Source of the DNA: Symsagittifera roscoffensis
Taxonomy: Eukaryota; Xenacoelomorpha; Acoela; Convolutidae
Length of the DNA stretch: 64,000 nucleotides
Assembly (NCBI RefSeq): GCF_963678635.1
Contig: NC_087064.1
Coordinates: 50,077,346-50,141,345, forward strand
Reading direction: 5' to 3'
The position numbers were made by a program, and so were the translations under genes. Under the pieces are notes generated by a model. The model searched no databases. It was not told the origin of the DNA and was given only the letters and a program-made list of their open reading frames with translations. Shown here piece by piece: positions 14,099 to 28,230 of this stretch (position 1 is the stretch's first letter; the number at the start of each line of letters is the position of its first letter).

Positions 14099-17000
14099 TT
14101 AAGTTAGCAACGCCCTCAGCCAAACCCTGCCTCACTATACCCTGCCCCAGTTTTGCCAACCCGTTGGCAGAGAAGTAAAATTATCAACACCCTCAGTCAT
14201 TCCTTGCTTCGTTGTACCCTGCCCCAGTTGTGCCATCCCGTCGGTAGAGTAGTAAATTTAGCAACGCCCTCAGCCATACCTTGCCTCACTATATCCTGCT
14301 CTAGTTTTGCCATGCCGTTGGCAGAGAAGTTAAATTATCAAAATCCTCAGCCATACCTTGCCTTACCCTGCCCCAGTTTTGCCATCCCGTTGGCAGAGCA
14401 GTTAAATAGCAATGACCTCAGCCATAATTTGCCACATTATACCCCACCCTAGTTTCGCCATCCCATTGGCAAAGAAGTTAAATTATCAACATCCTCAGCC
14501 ATACATTGCCTCACTATACCCCGCACCAGTTTTGCCTTCCCGTGGGCAGAGTAGTTACATTATCAACGCCCTCAGCCATACCTCGCCTCAATATACCCTG
14601 CCCCATTTTTGTCATTCCGTGGACAGGGTAGTTAAGTTAGCAATGTCCTCAAACAAACCTTGCCTCACTATACCCTGCCCCAGTTTTGCCATCCCATTGG
14701 CAGAGGAGTAAAATTATCAACACCCTCAGTCATACCTTGCTTCGTTGTACCCTGCCCCAGTTTTGCCATCCCGTCGGCAGAGTAGTAAATTTAGCAATGT
14801 CCTCAGCTTTACCTTGACTCATTTTACCATGCCCGAGTTTTGTCTTCCCGTAGACAGAGTAATTAAACTAGCAACGCCCTCAGCCTTACCTTGCCTCACT
14901 ATAAACAGCCGCAGTTTTGCCATCCCGCGGGCAGAGTAATTGAACTAGCAACCCCCTCATCCTTACCTTGCCTCACTTTACCATGCCCGAGTTTGCCTTC
15001 CCGTGAGCAGAGTAGTTATATTATCAACGCCCTCAGCCATACCTTGCCTCAATATACCCTGCCCAATTTTTGTCATTCCGTGGGCAGGGTAGTTAAATTA
15101 GCAACGTCCTCAGCCTTACCTTGCCTCATTTGACCATGCTTGAGTTTCACTATCCCTTGGCCAGGGTAGTTAAATTAGCAACGCCCTCGGCCATACATTG
15201 CCTCACTATAATATGCCGCAGTTTTGCCATCCCGTGGGCAGAGTTGTTAAATTAGCAACGTCCTCATCCTTACCTTGCCTCACTTTACCATGCCCGAGTT
15301 TGCCATCCCATGGGCAGAATAGTTAAACCAGCAACGCCCTCAGCCATACCTTGCCTCGATATACCCTGCCCTATTTTTGCCATCCCATGGGCAGAGTACT
15401 TAAACTATCTACACCCTCAGCCATACCTTGCCTCACTATACACTGCCGCAGTTTTGCCAACCCGTGGGCAGAGTAGCTAAACTAGCGACGCACTCAGCCA
15501 TACCTTGCCTCACTAAACTGTGCCCCAGTTCTGCCATCCTTGGGCTCAGTAGTTAAATTAGCAACGCCCTTAGCCATACCTTGCCTCACTAAACCGTGCC
15601 GCAGCTTTGCCATCCCGTGGGCAGAGTAGTTAAATTAGCAACGCCCTCATCCATACCTTGAATCACTCTACTCTGCGCCAGTTTTGTCATCCCATGGACA
15701 AAGTAATTAAAATAGCAACGCCGCCAGCCATACCTTGCCTCAGTTTACAGTGGTCAGAGTAGTTGAATTAGCAACGCCTTCAGCCATACATAGCATACAT
15801 AGCCTCACTATACCGTGCCCCAGTTCTGCCATCCGTGGGCACAGTAGTTAAATTAGCAACGCCTTCAGTCATACCTTGCATCACTATACACTGCCCCAGT
15901 TTTGCCACACCGTGGGCACATTTGTTACAAAAGCAACGACCTCAGCCATACCATGCCTCATTATACCCAGCCCCAGTTTTGCCATCCCGTGGGCAGAGCA
16001 GTTATATTAGCAACACCCTCAGCCATAGCTTGCCTAACTATACCCTGACCCAGTTTTGCCCTCCCATGGGCAGAGTAGTTAAACTAGCAACGCCCTCAGC
16101 CATACTTTGCCTCACTATACCCTGCCCTAGTTTTGCCATCCCATGGACAGAGTTCTTAAATTATCAACACCCTCAGCCAACCTTGCCTCACTATACACTG
16201 CCGCAGTTCTGCCATACTTGAGCGCAGTAGTTAAATTAGCAACGCCCTTAGCCATACCTTGCCTCACTAAACCGTGCCGCAGTTTTGCCATCTCGTGGGC
16301 AGAGTAATTAAATTAGCAACGCCGCCTGCCATACCTTGCCTCATTTTACCCTGCCCCAGTTTTGCCATCCCGTGGTCAGAGTAGTTAAATTAGCAACGCC
16401 CTCAGCCATACATAGCCTCACTATACCGTGCCCCAGTTCTGCCATCCGTGGGCACAGAGGTTAAATTAGCAACGCCCTTAGCCATAACTTGCCTCACTAA
16501 ACCGTGCCGCACTTTTGCCATCCCGTGGGCAGAGTAGTTAAATTAGCAACGCCCTCAGCTATACCTTGCCTTACTCTACTCTGCGCCAGTTTTGCCATCC
16601 TGTGGGTAGAGTACTTAAATTAGCAATGCCATCAGCCATGCCTTGCCTCACTATACGCTGCCCTAGTTTTGCCATCCCGTTGGCAGAGCAGTTCAATTAT
16701 CAACACTATCAGTCATACCTTGTTTCGTTATACCCTGCCCCAGTTGTGCCATCCCGTCGGCAGAGTAGTAAAATTAGCAACGCCCTCAGCCAGACCTTGA
16801 TTCACTATACCCTGCCCTAGTTTTGCCATCCCGTTGGCTGAGAAGTTAAATTATCAACACCCTCAGCCATACCTTGCCTCAGTATACTCTGCCCCAGTTT
16901 TGCCATCCCGTGGGCAGAGTACTTAAATTAGCAATGCCATCAGCCATGCCTTGCCTCACTATACCCTGCCCTAGTTTTGCCATCCCGTTGGCAGAGCAGT

Positions 17001-19990
17001 TCAATTATCAACAATATCAGTCATACCTTGTTTCGTTATACCCTGCCCCAGTTGTGCCATCCCGTCGGCAGAGTAGTAAAATTAGCAACGCCCTCAGCCA
17101 TACCTTAACTCACTATACCCTACCCTAATTTTGCCATCACGTGGTCAGAGTAGTTAAATTAGCATTGCCCTCAGCCTTACTTTGCCTCACTATAATATAC
17201 CCGAGTTTTCCTATCTCGTGGGCAGAGTAGTTAAGTTAGCAACGCCCTCAGCCAAACCCTGCCTCACTATACCCTGCCCCAGTTTTGCCAACCCGTTGGC
17301 AGAGAAGTAAAATTATCAACACCCTCAGTCATTCCTTGCTTCGTTGTACCCTGCCCCAGTTGTGCCATCCCGTCGGTAGAGTAGTAAATTTAGCAACGCC
17401 CTCAGCCATACCTTAACTCACTATACCCTACCCCAATTTTGCCATCACGTGGTCAGAGTAGTTAAATTAGCATTGCCCTCAGCCTTACTTTGCCTCACTA
17501 TAATATGCCCGAGTTTTCCTATCTCGTGGGCAGAGTAGTTAAGTTAGCAACGCCCTCAGCCAAACCATGCCTCACTATACCCTGCCCCAGTTTTGCCAAC
17601 CCGTTGGCAGAGAAGTAAAATTATCAAAACCCTCAGTCATTCCTTGCTTCGTTGTACCCTGCCCCAGTTGTGCCATCCCGTCGGTAGAGTAGTAAATTTA
17701 GCAACGCCCTCAGCCATACCTTGCCTCACTATATCCTGCTCTAGTTTTGCCATGCCGTTGGCAGAGAAGTGATATTATCAAAATCCTCAGCCATACCTTG
17801 CCTTACCCTGCCCCAGTTTTGCCATCCCGTGGGCAGAGCAGTTAAATAGCAATGACATCAGCCATAATTTGCCACATTATACCCCACCCTAGTTTCGCCA
17901 TCCCATCGGCAAAGAAGTTAAATTATCAACATCCTCAGCCATACCTTGCCTCACTATACCCCGCCCCAGTTTTGCCTTCCCGTGGGCAGAGTAGTTACAT
18001 TATCAACGCCCTCAGCCATACCTCGCCTCAATATACCCTGCCCCATTTTTGTCATTCCGTGGACAGGGTAGTTAAGTTAGCAATGTCCTCAAACAAACCT
18101 TGCCTCACTATACCCTGCCCCATTTTTGCCATCCCATTGGCAGAGGAGTAAAATTATCAACACCCTCAGTCATACCTTGCTTCGTTGTACCCTGCCCCAG
18201 TTTTGCCATCCCGTCGGCAGAGTAGTAAATTTAGCAATGTCCTCAGCTTTGCCTTGACTCATTTTACCATGCCCGAGTTTTGTCTTCCCGTAGACAGAGT
18301 AATTAAACTAGCAACGCCCTCAGCCTTACCTTGCCTCACTATAAACTGCCGCAGTTTTGCCATCCCGCGGGCAGAGTAATTGAACTAGCAACCCCCTCAT
18401 CCTTACCTTGCCTCACTTTACCATGCCCGAGTTTGCCTTCCCGTGAGCAGAGTAGTTATATTATCAACGCCCTCAGCCATACCTTGCCTCAATATACCCT
18501 GCCCAATTTTTGTCATTCCGTGGGCAGGGTAGTTAAATTAGCAACGTCCTCACCCTTACCTTGCCTCATTTGACCATGCTTGAGTTTCACTATCCCTTGG
18601 CCAGGGTAGTTAAATTAGCAACGCCCTCGGCCATACCTTGCCTCACTATAAACTGCCGCAGTTTTGCCATCCCGTGGGCAGAGTTGTTAAATTAGCAACG
18701 TCCTCATCCTTACCTTGCCTCACTTTACCATGCCCGAGTTTGCCATCCCATGGGCAGAATAGTTAAACCAGCAACGCCCTCAGCCATACCTTGCCTCACT
18801 ATACCCTGCCCTATTTTTGCCATCCCATGGGCAGAGTACTTAAACTATCTACACCCTCAGCCATACCTTGCCTCACTATACACTGCCGCAGTTTTGCCAA
18901 CCCGTGGGCAGAGTAGCTAAACTAGCGACGCACTCAGCGATACCTTGCCTCACTATACTGTGCCCCAGTTCTGCCATCCTTGGGCTCAGTAGTTAAATTA
19001 GCAACGCCCTTAGCCATACCTTGCCTCACTAAACCGTGCCGCAGTTTTGCCATCCCGTGGGCAGAGTAGTTAAATTAGCAACGCCCTCATCCATACCTTG
19101 AATCACTCTACTCTGCGCCAGTTTTGCCATCCCATGGACAAAGTAATTAAAATAGCAACGCCGCCAGCCATACCTTGCCTCAGTGTACCCTGCCCCAGTT
19201 TTGCCATCCCGTGGTCAGAGTAGTTGAATTAGCAACGCCTTCAGCCATACATAGCATACATAGCCTCACTATACCGTGCCCCAGTTCTGCCATCCGTGGG
19301 CACAGTAGTTAAATTAGCAACGCCTTCAGTCATACCTTGCATCACTATACACTGCCCCAGTTTTGCCACACCGTGGGCACATTTGTTACAAAAGCAACGA
19401 CCTCAGCCATACCATGCCTCACTATACCCAGCCCCAGTTTTGCCATCCCGTGGGCAGAGCAGTTATATTAGCAACACCCTCAGCCATAGCTTGCCTTACT
19501 ATACCCTGCCCCAGTTTTGCCCTCCCATGGGCAGAGTAGTTAAATTATCAACACCCTCAGCCAACCTTGCCTCACTATACACTGCCGCAGTTCTGCCATA
19601 CTTGAGCGCAGTAGTTAAATTAGCAACGCCCTTAGCCATACCTTGCCTCACTAAACCGTGCCGCAGTTTTGCCATCTCGTGGGCAGAGTAATTAAATTAG
19701 CAACGCCGCCTGCCATACCTTGCCTCATTTTACCCTGCCCCAGTTTTGCCATCCCGTGGTCAGAGTAGTTAAATTAGCAACGCCCTCAGCCATACATAGC
19801 CTCACTATACCGTGCCCCAGTTCTGCCATCCGTGGGCACAGAGGTTAAATTAGCAACGCCCTTAGCCATAACTTGCCTCACTAAACCGTGCCGCACTTTT
19901 GCCATCCCGTGGGCAGAGTAGTTAAATTAGCAACGCCCTCAGCTATACCTTGCCTTACTCTACTCTGCGCCAGTTTTGCCATCCTGTGGG
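13742..19990. repeat. segmental duplication inside the array (offset about 3.44 kb)
   Basis: A run of about 2.4-2.9 kb in the left half is repeated in the right half with the same order of irregular monomers. Matching landmarks lie at 14101/17541, 14412/17852, 14745/18185 and 14891/18331 (all offset 3440), then 15835/19296 (offset 3461). The right copy has lost one monomer near 19.55 kb, after which the offset falls. Irregular monomers, such as the one lacking part of the TCACTATA block (14360 and 17800), are copied faithfully, so the copies arose by one duplication and not by independent drift. Confidence 0.8.
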
Positions 19991-22900
19991 CAGAGTAATT
20001 AAATTAGCAACGCTGCCAGCCATACCTTGCCTCACTTTACCCTGCCCCAGTTTTGCCATCCCGTGATCAGAGTAGTTGAATTAGCAACGCCTTCAGTCAT
20101 ACATAGCCTCACTATACCGTGCCCCAGTTCTGCCATCCGTGGGCAGAGAGCTATATTAGCAACGCCCGCAGTCATACCTTGCATCACTATACCCGCCCTA
20201 GTTTTGTAATCCCATGGGCAGAGTAATTAAATTAGCAACACCCTCAACCATAGCTTGCCTAACTATACCCTGCCCCAGTTTTGCCATCCCATGGGCAGAG
20301 TAGTTAAACTAGCAACGCCCTCAGCCATACTTTGCCTCACTATACCCTGCCCTAGTTTTGACATCCCATGGACAGAGTAGCTAAACTAGCGACGCACACA
20401 GCCATACCTTGCCCCACTATACCGTGCCCCAGTTCTGCCATCCTTGGGCGCAGTAGTTAAAATAGCAATGCCCTTAGCCATACCTTGCCTCACTAAACCG
20501 TGCCGCAGTTTTGCCATCTCGTGGGCAGAGTAACTAAATTAGCAACACCGCATGCCATACCTTGCCTCACTTTAACTTGCCCCAGTTTTGCCATCCTTGG
20601 GCCAGTAACTAAATTAGCAACGCCCTTAGCCGTACCTTGCCTCACTAAACCGTGCCGCAGCTTTGCCATCTCGTGGGCAGAGTAGCTAAACTAGCGACGC
20701 ACTCAGCCATACCTTGCCCCACTATACCGTGCCCCAGTTCTGCCATCCTTGTGCGCAGTAGTTAAGTTAGCAACGCCCTTAGCCATACCTTGCCTCACTA
20801 AACCGTGCCGCAGTTTTGCCATCTGGTGGGCAGAGAGTAATTAAATTAGCAACACCGCCTGCCATACCTTGCCTCACTTTACCCTGCCCCAGTTTTGCCA
20901 CCCTTGGGCCAGTAATTAAATTAGCAACGCCCTTAGCCATACCTTGCATCACTATACCCCGCCCTAGTTTTGTAATCCCATGGGCAGAGTAATTAAATTA
21001 TCAACACCCTCAGCCATAGCTTGCCTAACTATACCCTGCCCCAGTTTTGCCATCCCATGGGCAGAGTAGTTAAACTAGCAACGCCCTCAGCCATACTTTG
21101 CCTCACTATACCCTGCCCTAGTTTTGACATCCCATGGGCAGAGTAGCTAAACTAGCGACGCACTCAGCCATACCTTGCCCCACTATACCGTGCCCCAGTT
21201 CTGCCATCCTTGGGCGCAGTAGTTAAATTAGCAACGCCCTTAGCCATACCTTGCCTCACTAAACCGTGCCGCAGTTTTGCCATCTCGTGGGCAGAGTAAT
21301 TAAATTAGCAACACCGCCTGCCATACCTTGCCTCACTTTACCCTGCCCCAGTTTTGCCATCCTTAGGCCAGTAATTAAATTAGCAACGCTCCTAACCATA
21401 CCTTGCCTCACTAAGCCGTGCCGCAGTTTTGCCATCTCGTGGGCAGAGTAGCTAAACTAGCGACGCACTCAGCCATACCTTGCCCCACTATACCGTGCCC
21501 CAGTTCTGCCATCCTTGTGCGCAGTAGTTAAATTAGCAACGCCCTTAGCCATACCTTGCCTCACTAAACCGTGCCGCAGTTTTGCCTTTTCGTGGGCAGA
21601 GTAGCTAAACTAGCGACGCACTCAGCCATACCTTGCCCCACTATACCGTGCCCCAGTTCTGCCATCCGTGGGCACAGAATTTAAATTAGCAACGCCCTTA
21701 GCCATACCTTGCCTCACAAAACCGTGCCCTAGTTTTGTAATCCCGTGGGCAGAGTAATTAAATTAGCAACACCCTCAGCCATAGCTTTGCCTAACTATAC
21801 CCTGCCCCAGTTTTGCCATCCCATGGGCAGAGTAGTTAAACTAGCAACGCCCTCAGCCATACTTTGCCTCACTATATCCTGCCCTAGTTTTGTAATCCCG
21901 TGGGCAGAGTAATTAAATTAGCAACACCCTCAGCCATAGCGTGCCTCTGCCCCAGTTTTGCCATCCCATGGGCAGAGTAGTTAAACTAGCAACGCCCTCA
22001 GCCATACTTTGCCTCACTATACCGTGCCTCAGTTCTGCCATCCTTGGGCGCAGTAGTTAAATTAGCAAGGCCCTTAGCCATACCTTGCCTCATTAAACCG
22101 TGCCGCAGTTTTGCCATCTCGTGGGCAGAGTAGCTAAGCTAGCGACGCACTCAGCCATACCTTGCCTCACTATACCGTGCCTCAGTTCTGCCATCCTTGG
22201 GCGCAGTAGTTAAATTAGCAACGCCCTTAGCCATACCTTGCCTCACTAAACCGTGCCGCAGTTTTGCCATCTCGTGGGCAGAGTAATTAAATTAGCAACA
22301 CCGCCTGCCATACCTTGCCTCACTTTACCCTGCCCCAGTTTTGCCATCCTTGGGCCAGTATTTAAAATAGCAACGCCCTTAGCCATACCTTGCCTCACTA
22401 AACCTTGCCGCAGTTTTGCCATCTCGTGGGCAGAGTAGCTAAACTAGCGACGCACTCAGCCATACCTTGCCCCACTATACCGTGCCCCAGTTCTGCCATC
22501 CGTGGGCACAGAAGTTAAATTAGCAACGCCCTTAGCCATACCTTGCCTCACTAAACCGTGCCCTAGTTTTGTAATCCCGTGGGCAGAGTAATTAAATTAG
22601 CAACACCCTCAGCCATTGCTTGCCTAACTTTACCCTGCCCCAGTTTTGCCATCCCATGGCCAGAGTAGTTAAACTAGCAACGCCCTCAGCCATACTTTGC
22701 CTCACTATACCCTGCGCTAGTTTTGTAATCCCGTGGGCAGAGTAATTAAATTAGCAACACCCTCAGCCTGAGCCTGCCTCTGCCCCAGTTTTGCCATCCT
22801 TGGGCCAGTAATTAAATTAGCAACGCCCTTAGCCATACCTTGCCTCACTAAACCGTGCTGCAGTTTTGCCATCTCGTGGGCAGAGTAGCTAAACTAGCGA

Positions 22901-23639
22901 CGCACTCAGCCATACCTTGCCCCACTATACCGTGCCCCAGTTCTGCCATCCGTGGGCACATAAGTTAAATTAGCAACGCCCTTAGCCATACCTTGCCTCA
23001 CTAAACCGTGCCCTAGTTTTGTAATCCCGTGGGCAGAGTAATTAAATTAGCAGCACTCTCAGCCAATGCTTGCCTAACTTTACCCTGCCCCAGTTTTGCC
23101 ATCCCATGGGCAGAGTAGTTAAACTAACAACGCCCTCAGCCATACTTTGCCTCACTATACCCTGCCCTAGTTTTGTAATCCCGTGGGCAGAGTAATTAAA
23201 TTAGCAACACCCTCAGCCATAGCTTGCCTCTGCCCCAGTTTTGCCATCCCATGGGCAGAGTAGTTAAACTAGCAACGCCCTCAGCCAAACTTTGCCTCAC
23301 TTTACCCTGCCTCAGTTTTGCCATCCCGTTGTCAGATTAGCTAAATTAGCAATGCCCTCAGCCATACTTTGCCTCACTATACCGTGCCTCAGTTCTGCCA
23401 TCCTTGGGCGCAGTAGTTAAATTAGCGACGCCCTTAGCCATACCTTGCCTCACTAAACCGGGCCGCAGTTTTGCCATCTCGTGGGCAGAGTAGCTAAACT
23501 AGCGACGCACTCAGACATACCTTGCCCCACTATACCGTGCCCCAGTTCTGCCATCCGTGGGCACAGAAGTTAAATTAGCAACGCCCTTAGCCATACCTCG
23601 CCTCACTAAACCGTGCCGCATTTTGTCATCCCGTGGGCA

Positions 23640-24900
23640 GAGTAGTTAAATTAGCAACGCCCTCAGCCATACCTTGCCTTACTCTACTCTGCGCCAGTTT
23701 TGCCATCCCGTGGGCAGAGTAATTAAATTAGCAACACCGCCTGCCATACCTTGCCTCACTTTACCCTGCCCCAGTTTTGCCATCCTTGGGCCAGTAATTA
23801 AATTAGCAACGCCCCTAGCCATACCTTGCCTCACTAAACCGTGCCGCAGTTTTGCCATCTCGTTGGCAGAGTAGCTAAACTAGCGACGCACTCAGCCATA
23901 CCTTGCCCCACTATACCGTGCCCCAGTTCTGCCATCCGTGGGCACAGAAGTTAAATTAGCAACGCTCTTAGCCATACCTTGCCTCACTAAACCGTGCCCT
24001 AGTTTTGTAATCCCGTTGGAAGAGTAATTAAATTAGCAACACCCTCAGCCATAGCTTGCCTCTGCCCCAGTTTTGCCATCCCATGGGCAGAGTAGTTAAA
24101 CTAGCAACGCCCTCAGCCAAACTTTGCCTCACTTTACCCTGCCTCAGTTTTGCCATCCCGTTGTCAGATTAGCTAAATTAGCAATGCCCTCAGCCATACT
24201 TTGCCTCACTATACCGTGCCTCAGTTCTGCCATCCTTGGGCGCAGTAGTTAAATTAGCAAGGCCCTTAGCCATACCTTGCCTCACTAAACCGTGCCGCAG
24301 TTTTGCCATCTCGTGGGCAGAGTAGCTAAACTAGCGACGCACTCAGCCATACCTTGCCTCACTATACCGTGCCTCAGTTCTGCCATCCTTGGGCGCAGTA
24401 GTTAAATTAGCGACGCCCTTAGCCATACCTTGCCTCACTAAACCGGGCCGCAGTTTTGCCATCTCGTGGGCAGAGTAGCTAAACTAGCGACGCACTCAGA
24501 CATACCTTGCCCCACTATACCGTGCCCCAGTTCTGCCATCCGTGGGCACAGAAGTTAAATTAGCAACGCCCTTAGCCATACCTTGCCTCACTAAACCGTG
24601 CCGCATTTTGTCATCCCGTGGGCAGAGTAGTTAAATTAGCAACGCCCTCAGCCATACCTTGCCTTACTCTACTCTGCGCCAGTTTTGCCATCCCGTGGGC
24701 AGAGTAATTAAATTAGCAACACCGCCTGCCATACCTTGCCTCACTTTACCCTGCCCCAGTTTTGCCATCCTTGGGCCAGTAATTAAATTAGCAACGCCCC
24801 TAGCCATACCTTGCCTCACTAAACCGTGCCGCAGTTTTGCCATCTCGTTGGCAGAGTAGCTAAACTAGCGACGCACTCAGCCATACCTTGCCCCACTATA
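23640..24900. repeat. 985-bp higher-order duplication
   Basis: The block beginning near 23641 recurs near 24626 with almost no change; for example a 200-bp stretch at 23674 and at 24659 translates identically. The offset of 985 bp corresponds to about 13 monomers of mixed 75-77-bp length. Confidence 0.78.
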
Positions 24901-27239
24901 CCGTGCCCCAGTTCTGCCATCCGTGGGCACAGAAGTTAAATTAGCAACGCTCTTAGCCATACCTTGCCTCACTAAACCGTGCCCTAGTTTTGTAATCCCG
25001 TTGGCAGAGTAATTAAATTAGCAACACCCTCAGCCATTGCTTGCCTAACTTTACCCTGCCCCAGTTTTGCCATCCCATGGGCAGAGTAGTTAAATTAGCA
25101 ACGCCCTCAGCCATAATTTGCCTCACTATACCCTGCCCTAGTTTTGTAATCCCGTGGGCAGAGTAATTAAATTAGCAGCACCCTCAGCCATAGCTTGCCT
25201 CTGCCCCAGTGTTGCCATTCCATGGGCAGAGTAGTTAAACTAGCAACGCCCTCAGCCATACTTTGCCTCACTATACCGTGCCTCAGTTCTGCCATCCTTG
25301 GGCGCAGTAGTTAAATTAGCAAGGCCCTTAGCCATACCTTGCCTCACTAAACCGTGCCGCAGTTTTGGAATCTCGTGGGCAGAGTAGCTAAACTAGCGAC
25401 GCACTCAGCCATACCTTGCCTCACTATACCGTGCCTCAGTTCTGCCATCCTTGGGCGCAGTAGTTAAATTAGCAAAACCCTTAGCCATACCTTGCCTCAA
25501 TAAACCGTGCCGCAGTTTTGCCATCTCGTGGGCAGAGTAGCTAAACTAGCGACGCACTCAGCCATACCTTGCCCCACTATACCGTGCTCCAGTTCTGCCA
25601 TACGTGGGCACAGAAGTTAAATTAGCAACGCCCTTAGCCATACCTTGCCTCACTAAACCGTGCCGCACTTTTGTCATCCCGTGGGCAGAGTAGTTAAATT
25701 AGCAACGCCCTCAGCCATACCTTGCCTTACTCTACTCTGCGCCAGTTTTGCCATCCCGTGGGCAGAGTAATTAAATTAGCATCGCCGCCAGCCATACCTT
25801 GCCTCACTTTACCCTGCCTCAGTTTTGCCATCCCGTGGTCAGAGTAGCTAAATTAGCAATGCCCTCTGCCATACATAGCCTCACTATACCGTGCCCCAGT
25901 TCTGCCATCCGTGGGTAGAGTAGTTAAATTAGCAACGCCCTTAGCCATACCTCGCCTCACTAAACCGTGCCCTAGTTTTGTAATCCCGTGGGCAAGAGTA
26001 ATTAAATCAGCAACACCCTCAGCCATAGCTTGCCTAACTATACCCTGCCCCAGTTTTGCCATCACATGGGCCGAGTAGTTAAACTAGCAATGCCCTCAGT
26101 CATAATTTGCCTCACTATACCCTGCCCTAGTTTTGCCATCCCATGGGCAGAGTAGCTAAACTAGCGACGCACTCAGCCATACCTTGACTCACTATACCGT
26201 GCCTCAGTTCTGCCATCCTTGGGCGCAGTAGTTAAATTAGCAACGCCCTTAGCCATACCTTGCCTCACTAAACCTTGCCGAAGTTTTGCCATCTCGTGGG
26301 CAGAGTAGCTAAACTAGCGACGCACTCAGCCATACCTTGCCTCACTTGACCGTGCTTCAGTTCTGCCATCCTTGGGCGCAGTAGTTAAATTAGCAACGCC
26401 CTTAGCCATACCTTGCCTCACTTTACCCTGCCCCAGTTTTGCCATCCCGTGGTCAGAGTAGTTAAATTAGCAGCGCCCTCAGCTATACATAGCCTCACTA
26501 TTCCGTGCCCCAGTTCTGCCATCCGTGGGCACAGAAGTTAAATTAGCAACGCCCTTAGCCATACCTTGCCTCACTAAACCGTGCCGCACTTTTGCCATCC
26601 CGTGGGCAGAGTAGTTAAATTAGCAACGCCCTCAGCCATACCTTGCCTTACTCTACTCTGCGCCAGTTTTGCCATCCCGTGGGCAGAGTAATTAAATTAG
26701 CAACGCCGCCAGCCATACCTTGCCTCTGTTTACCCTGCCTCAGTTTTGCCATCCCGTGGTCAGAGTAGTTAAATTAGCAACGCCCTCAGCCATACCTTGC
26801 CTCACTTTACCCTGCCCCAGTTCTGCCATCCTTGGGCGCAGTAGTTAAATTATCAACACCCTCAGCCATACCTCGCCTCACTATACACTGCCGCAGTTTT
26901 GCCATCCCGTGGGCAGAGTAGCTAAACTAGCGACGCACTCAGCCATAGCTTGTCTCACTATACCGTGCCTCAGTTCTGCCATGCTTGGGCGCAGTAGTTA
27001 AATTAGCAACGCCCTTAGCCATACCTTGCCTCACTAAACCGTGCCGGAGTTTTGCCATCTCGTGGGCAGAGTAATTAAATTAGCAAAACCGCCTGCCATA
27101 CCTTGCCTCACTTTACCCTGCCCCAGTTTTGCCATCCCGTGGTCAGAGTAGTTAAATTATCAACACCCTCAGCCATACCTCGCCTCACTATACACTGCCG
27201 CAGTTTTGCCATCCCGTGGGCAGAGTAGCTAAACTAGCG

Positions 27240-28230
27240 ACGCACTCAGCCATACCTTGCCTCACTAAACTGTGCCGCATTTTTGCCATCCCTTGGGCAG
27301 AGTAGTTCAATTAGCAACGCCCTCAGCCATACCTTGCCTTACTCTACTCTGCGCCAGTTTTGCCATCCCGTGGGCAGAGTAATTAAATTAGCAACGCCGC
27401 CAGCCATACCTTGCCTCACTTTACCCTGCCTCAGTTTTGCCATCCCGTGGTCAGAGTAGTAAAATTAGCAACGCCCTCAGCCATACATAGCCTCACTATA
27501 CCGTGCCCCAGTTCTGCCATCCGTGGGCACAGAAGTTAAATTAGCAACGCCCATAGCCATACCTTGCCTCACTAAACCGTGCCGCACTTTTGCCATCCCG
27601 TGGGCAGAGTAGTCAAATTAGCAACGCCCTCAGCCATACCTTGCCTTACTCTACACTGCCGCAGTTTTGCCATCCCGTGGGCAGAGTAGCTAAACTAGCG
27701 ACGCACTCAGCCATACCTTGCCTCACTAAACTGTGCCGCATTTTTGCCATCCCTTGGGCAGAGTAGTTCAATTAGCAACGCCCTCAGCCATACCTTGCCT
27801 TACTCTACTCTGCGCCAGTTTTGCCATCCCGTGGGCAGAGTAATTAAATTAGCAACGCCGCCAGCCATACCTTGCCTCACTTTACCCTGCCTCAGTTTTG
27901 CCATCCCGTGGTCAGAGTAGTTAAATTAGCAACGCCCTCAGCCATACATAGCCTCACTATACCGTGCCCCAGTTCTGCCATCCGTGGGCACAGAAGTTAA
28001 ATTAGCAACGCCCATAGCCATACCTTGCCTCACTAAACCGTGCCGCACTTTTGCCATCCCGTGGGCAGAGTAGTTAAATTAGCAACGCCCTCAGCCATAC
28101 CTTGCCTTACTCTACTCTGCGCCAGTTTTGCCATCCCGTGGGCAGAGTAATTAAATTAGCAACGCCGCCAGCCATACCTTATCTCACTTTACCCTGCCTC
28201 AGTTTTGCCATCCCGTGGTCAGAGTAGTTA
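27240..28230. repeat. 461-bp higher-order duplication
   Basis: The rare CACTAAACTGTGCCGCATTT monomer and the five monomers after it occur at about 27262 and again at about 27723 (offset 461), with very few differences. Confidence 0.75.
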
